NCBI GenBank assembly: GCA_021824175.1 | Contig: JAKALP010000008.1 | Span: 62,001 to 126,000 of the forward strand | Length of the DNA: 64,000 nt | Reading direction: 5' to 3' | Source: Deltaproteobacteria bacterium | GTDB taxonomy: Bacteria > Desulfobacterota > Desulfobacteria > Desulfobacterales > Desulfosarcinaceae | In this document: in pieces, positions 62,879 through 64,000 of the stretch | How the letters are laid out: each line of letters opens with the position of its first letter | Position numbering within the stretch: position 1 is the first letter of the stretch | Notes under the pieces: model-generated | Seen by the model: the letters and a program-made list of their open reading frames with translations, nothing else | What the model was told of the DNA's origin: nothing | Database searches by the model: none | Made by a program: the position numbers and the translations under genes

Positions 62879-63562
62879 CTACTGTAGAGCGGCGATGACG
62901 CGGTTGGCATCCGCAACAAACCCCGCGCGTCTATCTGGCAAAATCTTTTGAGCCTGCGCCACACTATCTGCGGCATCATGGAGCATTTGGTCCGGGGCAT
63001 CGGAAGGAAGTTCCGGCAGATCCAATCCGCCCGGACCGGGATGTAGGGGTTGCGGCTGAATGACCAGGTTCGGTTGATTGTTGCCCACCGAAATCTCCCA
63101 TTGGCCGGCCTCGCTGAACCGGCTGGAATCACCTAAAATTTTTTCAGGCGAATCATCCCTTGGCGGGATGGTCAACTGATCGATCATTTTGCGCAACGAT
63201 GAAAATTGTCGCAGGGCTTCCACGCGCTCCTCGCTATCCACGGGGTAGGGCGGATACATCTTGACTACCGGATCAAGAGCGGCCTTCATTTTTTCCACTT
63301 TGTCCTGAATCCGGCTGATGGTGTTATCCACATCGCGGATCTGCTGCGCCACTGTTTGGGCTTGGTCATTGGCCCCTTCCAGCTTGCTGAACAAAATACG
63401 ATCAGAGGAGGACAGGCTGCGGTCCACTTCATAGGCTTTTGCGTTGATCTTTAGCTCTTTGGCCTTTTTTTCAGCTTGCGCCTGGTAGTAGCTCTGACCT
63501 TGGGGATCACTTTGGATGGGAGGCACTGGAGGCACAACTTTCTCATTGTCGGCGATTTTCAT
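62879..63562 (-). CDS. Uncharacterised coiled-coil protein of the flagellin operon
   Basis: No family is recognised for this 227-residue protein. It has a Pro-rich start (PPVPPIQ), a basic helical segment (28-45), a coiled-coil-like region with Gln/Asp/Lys heptads (about 60-95), and a Pro/Leu-rich linker (165-190) before a final helix. There is no signal peptide or membrane helix. Its place between flagellin and flbT suggests an assembly, chaperone or export role in flagellar biogenesis. A GC-rich hairpin precedes it, which may attenuate transcription from flagellin. Confidence 0.65.
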   Translation of the reverse strand: MKIADNEKVVPPVPPIQSDPQGQSYYQAQAEKKAKELKINAKAYEVDRSLSSSDRILFSKLEGANDQAQTVAQQIRDVDNTISRIQDKVEKMKAALDPVVKMYPPYPVDSEERVEALRQFSSLRKMIDQLTIPPRDDSPEKILGDSSRFSEAGQWEISVGNNQPNLVIQPQPLHPGPGGLDLPELPSDAPDQMLHDAADSVAQAQKILPDRRAGFVADANRVIAALQ

Positions 63563-63581
63563 AATGGCCTCGCGAAGTGAC

Positions 63582-63609
63582 CCGGCAGAGGGGCGAACCC
63601 CTCTGCCGG
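63582..63609 (-). promoter_or_regulatory. Strong hairpin downstream of flagellin
   Basis: A 12-bp perfect stem CCGGCAGAGGGG / CCCCTCTGCCGG with a CGAA (or TTCG on the minus strand) tetraloop lies 40 bases after the flagellin stop and 20 before the next gene. There is no U-tract, so it is more likely an mRNA-stabilising or attenuating hairpin than a full terminator. Confidence 0.75.
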
Positions 63610-63649
63610 TGAATCAAGTCTAATAGTATTGCTACTATTTTTGGAACGA

Positions 63650-64000
63650 CTAGAACAACCGCATTACTGACTGGGCCGCCTGAGAAGCCAAGCTCAACGA
63701 AGTAGTGCCCAGAGACTGACGTGTTTGCAGCATCAGCATGTTGGCGCCTTCTTCGTTCATGTCGGCGTTGGTCAGGTTGGCAGCGCCATCCTGCAGTGTA
63801 TTGATCATGCCCTGGGTAAAGTCCTGACGAATGGTGATGGTGCTCAGGTTGGTGGACAGTTTCTGGGCTTCGGTACGCAGGTTGCCGCGTGCACTATCCA
63901 GTCTGGCAATAGCGGAGTTGATCTGGGCCTTGTCGGCCGTACCGCCGGCGCTCACCCACGCATTAGTGGCATTGGTCTGCAAGCTCAGCGTTGCGCCCAG
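63650..64000 (-). CDS. fliC: Flagellin, C-terminal part (5' end beyond the window)
   Basis: This open frame runs in from the right edge; 116 residues are visible. The final 85 residues are a typical flagellin D0/D1 C-terminal helix pair: IARLDSARGNLRTEAQKL, then NLTNADMNEEGANMLMLQTRQSLGTTSLSLASQAAQSVMRLF at the end. It is the filament subunit and the likely acceptor of the glycosylation island. The final residue is Phe, an uncommon but acceptable end; most end near LL or LLR. Confidence 0.93.
   Translation of the reverse strand: MGATLSLQTNATNAWVSAGGTADKAQINSAIARLDSARGNLRTEAQKLSTNLSTITIRQDFTQGMINTLQDGAANLTNADMNEEGANMLMLQTRQSLGTTSLSLASQAAQSVMRLF

Overview
The window looks like a chromosomal segment of a motile, Gram-negative member of the Desulfobacterota (former Deltaproteobacteria), probably a sulfate-reducer relative. 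The inference rests on a siroheme-decarboxylase (AhbB-type) gene, a FlbT/FlaF-regulated flagellin operon, sigma-54 and sigma-28 type promoters at flagellar and glycosylation genes, and several families of short intergenic palindromes. No database search could be run, so the taxonomy is an inference. No rRNA, tRNA, CRISPR array, transposase or phage gene was seen.

Region 1 (1-7.6 kb) is mostly housekeeping. It holds the start of a multi-PAS sensor running off the left edge, a D-amino-acid transaminase, the ribosome-assembly GTPase Der, and a tight three-gene unit of mtnA, an AhbB-like siroheme decarboxylase and a radical SAM protein. Region 2 (7.6-17.2 kb) carries two secreted plant-polysaccharide lipoproteins with poly-Ser linkers (pectinesterase and GH43 arabinanase), MtgA, an M42 aminopeptidase, a three-GAF adenylate/guanylate cyclase, a 67-residue protein, and a beta-lactamase-fold lipoprotein. 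The cyclase and the small protein each have a very good sigma-28 (FliA) promoter, which places them in the flagellar regulon.

Region 3 (17.2-23.1 kb, minus strand) is a five-gene, translationally coupled operon: C39-like cysteine peptidase, RimK-type ATP-grasp ligase with an extra N-terminal domain, GCS2-type carboxylate-amine ligase, N-formylglutamate amidohydrolase-like hydrolase, and a Tat-exported phosphodiesterase/phosphatase. It reads as a pathway that makes, trims and perhaps exports a glutamyl peptide or amide. It is my first choice for an under-described system. Region 4 (23.5-31 kb) is a YbhGFSR-type ABC exporter and an isolated dnaK.

Region 5 (31.2-41.4 kb) is a compatible-solute locus: glucosyl-3-phosphoglycerate synthase (GT81), a HAD-family hydrolase, three GT4-like glycosyltransferases (one resembling mannosylglucosylglycerate synthases), and a GH13_18 phosphorylase that could recycle the product. 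An M20-like peptidase that lacks the catalytic Glu pair is embedded in the operon. Region 6 (41.4-61.6 kb) is a large flagellin-glycosylation island. It has TPR-glycosyltransferase fusions carrying five copies of one GT9-like domain, a SPINDLY/GT41 enzyme, GT2/GT4 enzymes, three paralogous methyltransferases, and FkbM. At least four sigma-54 type (-24/-12) promoters drive it. Region 7 (62-64 kb) is the end of the flagellin operon: flagellin (cut by the window edge), an uncharacterised coiled-coil protein, flbT, flaF and a strong terminator.
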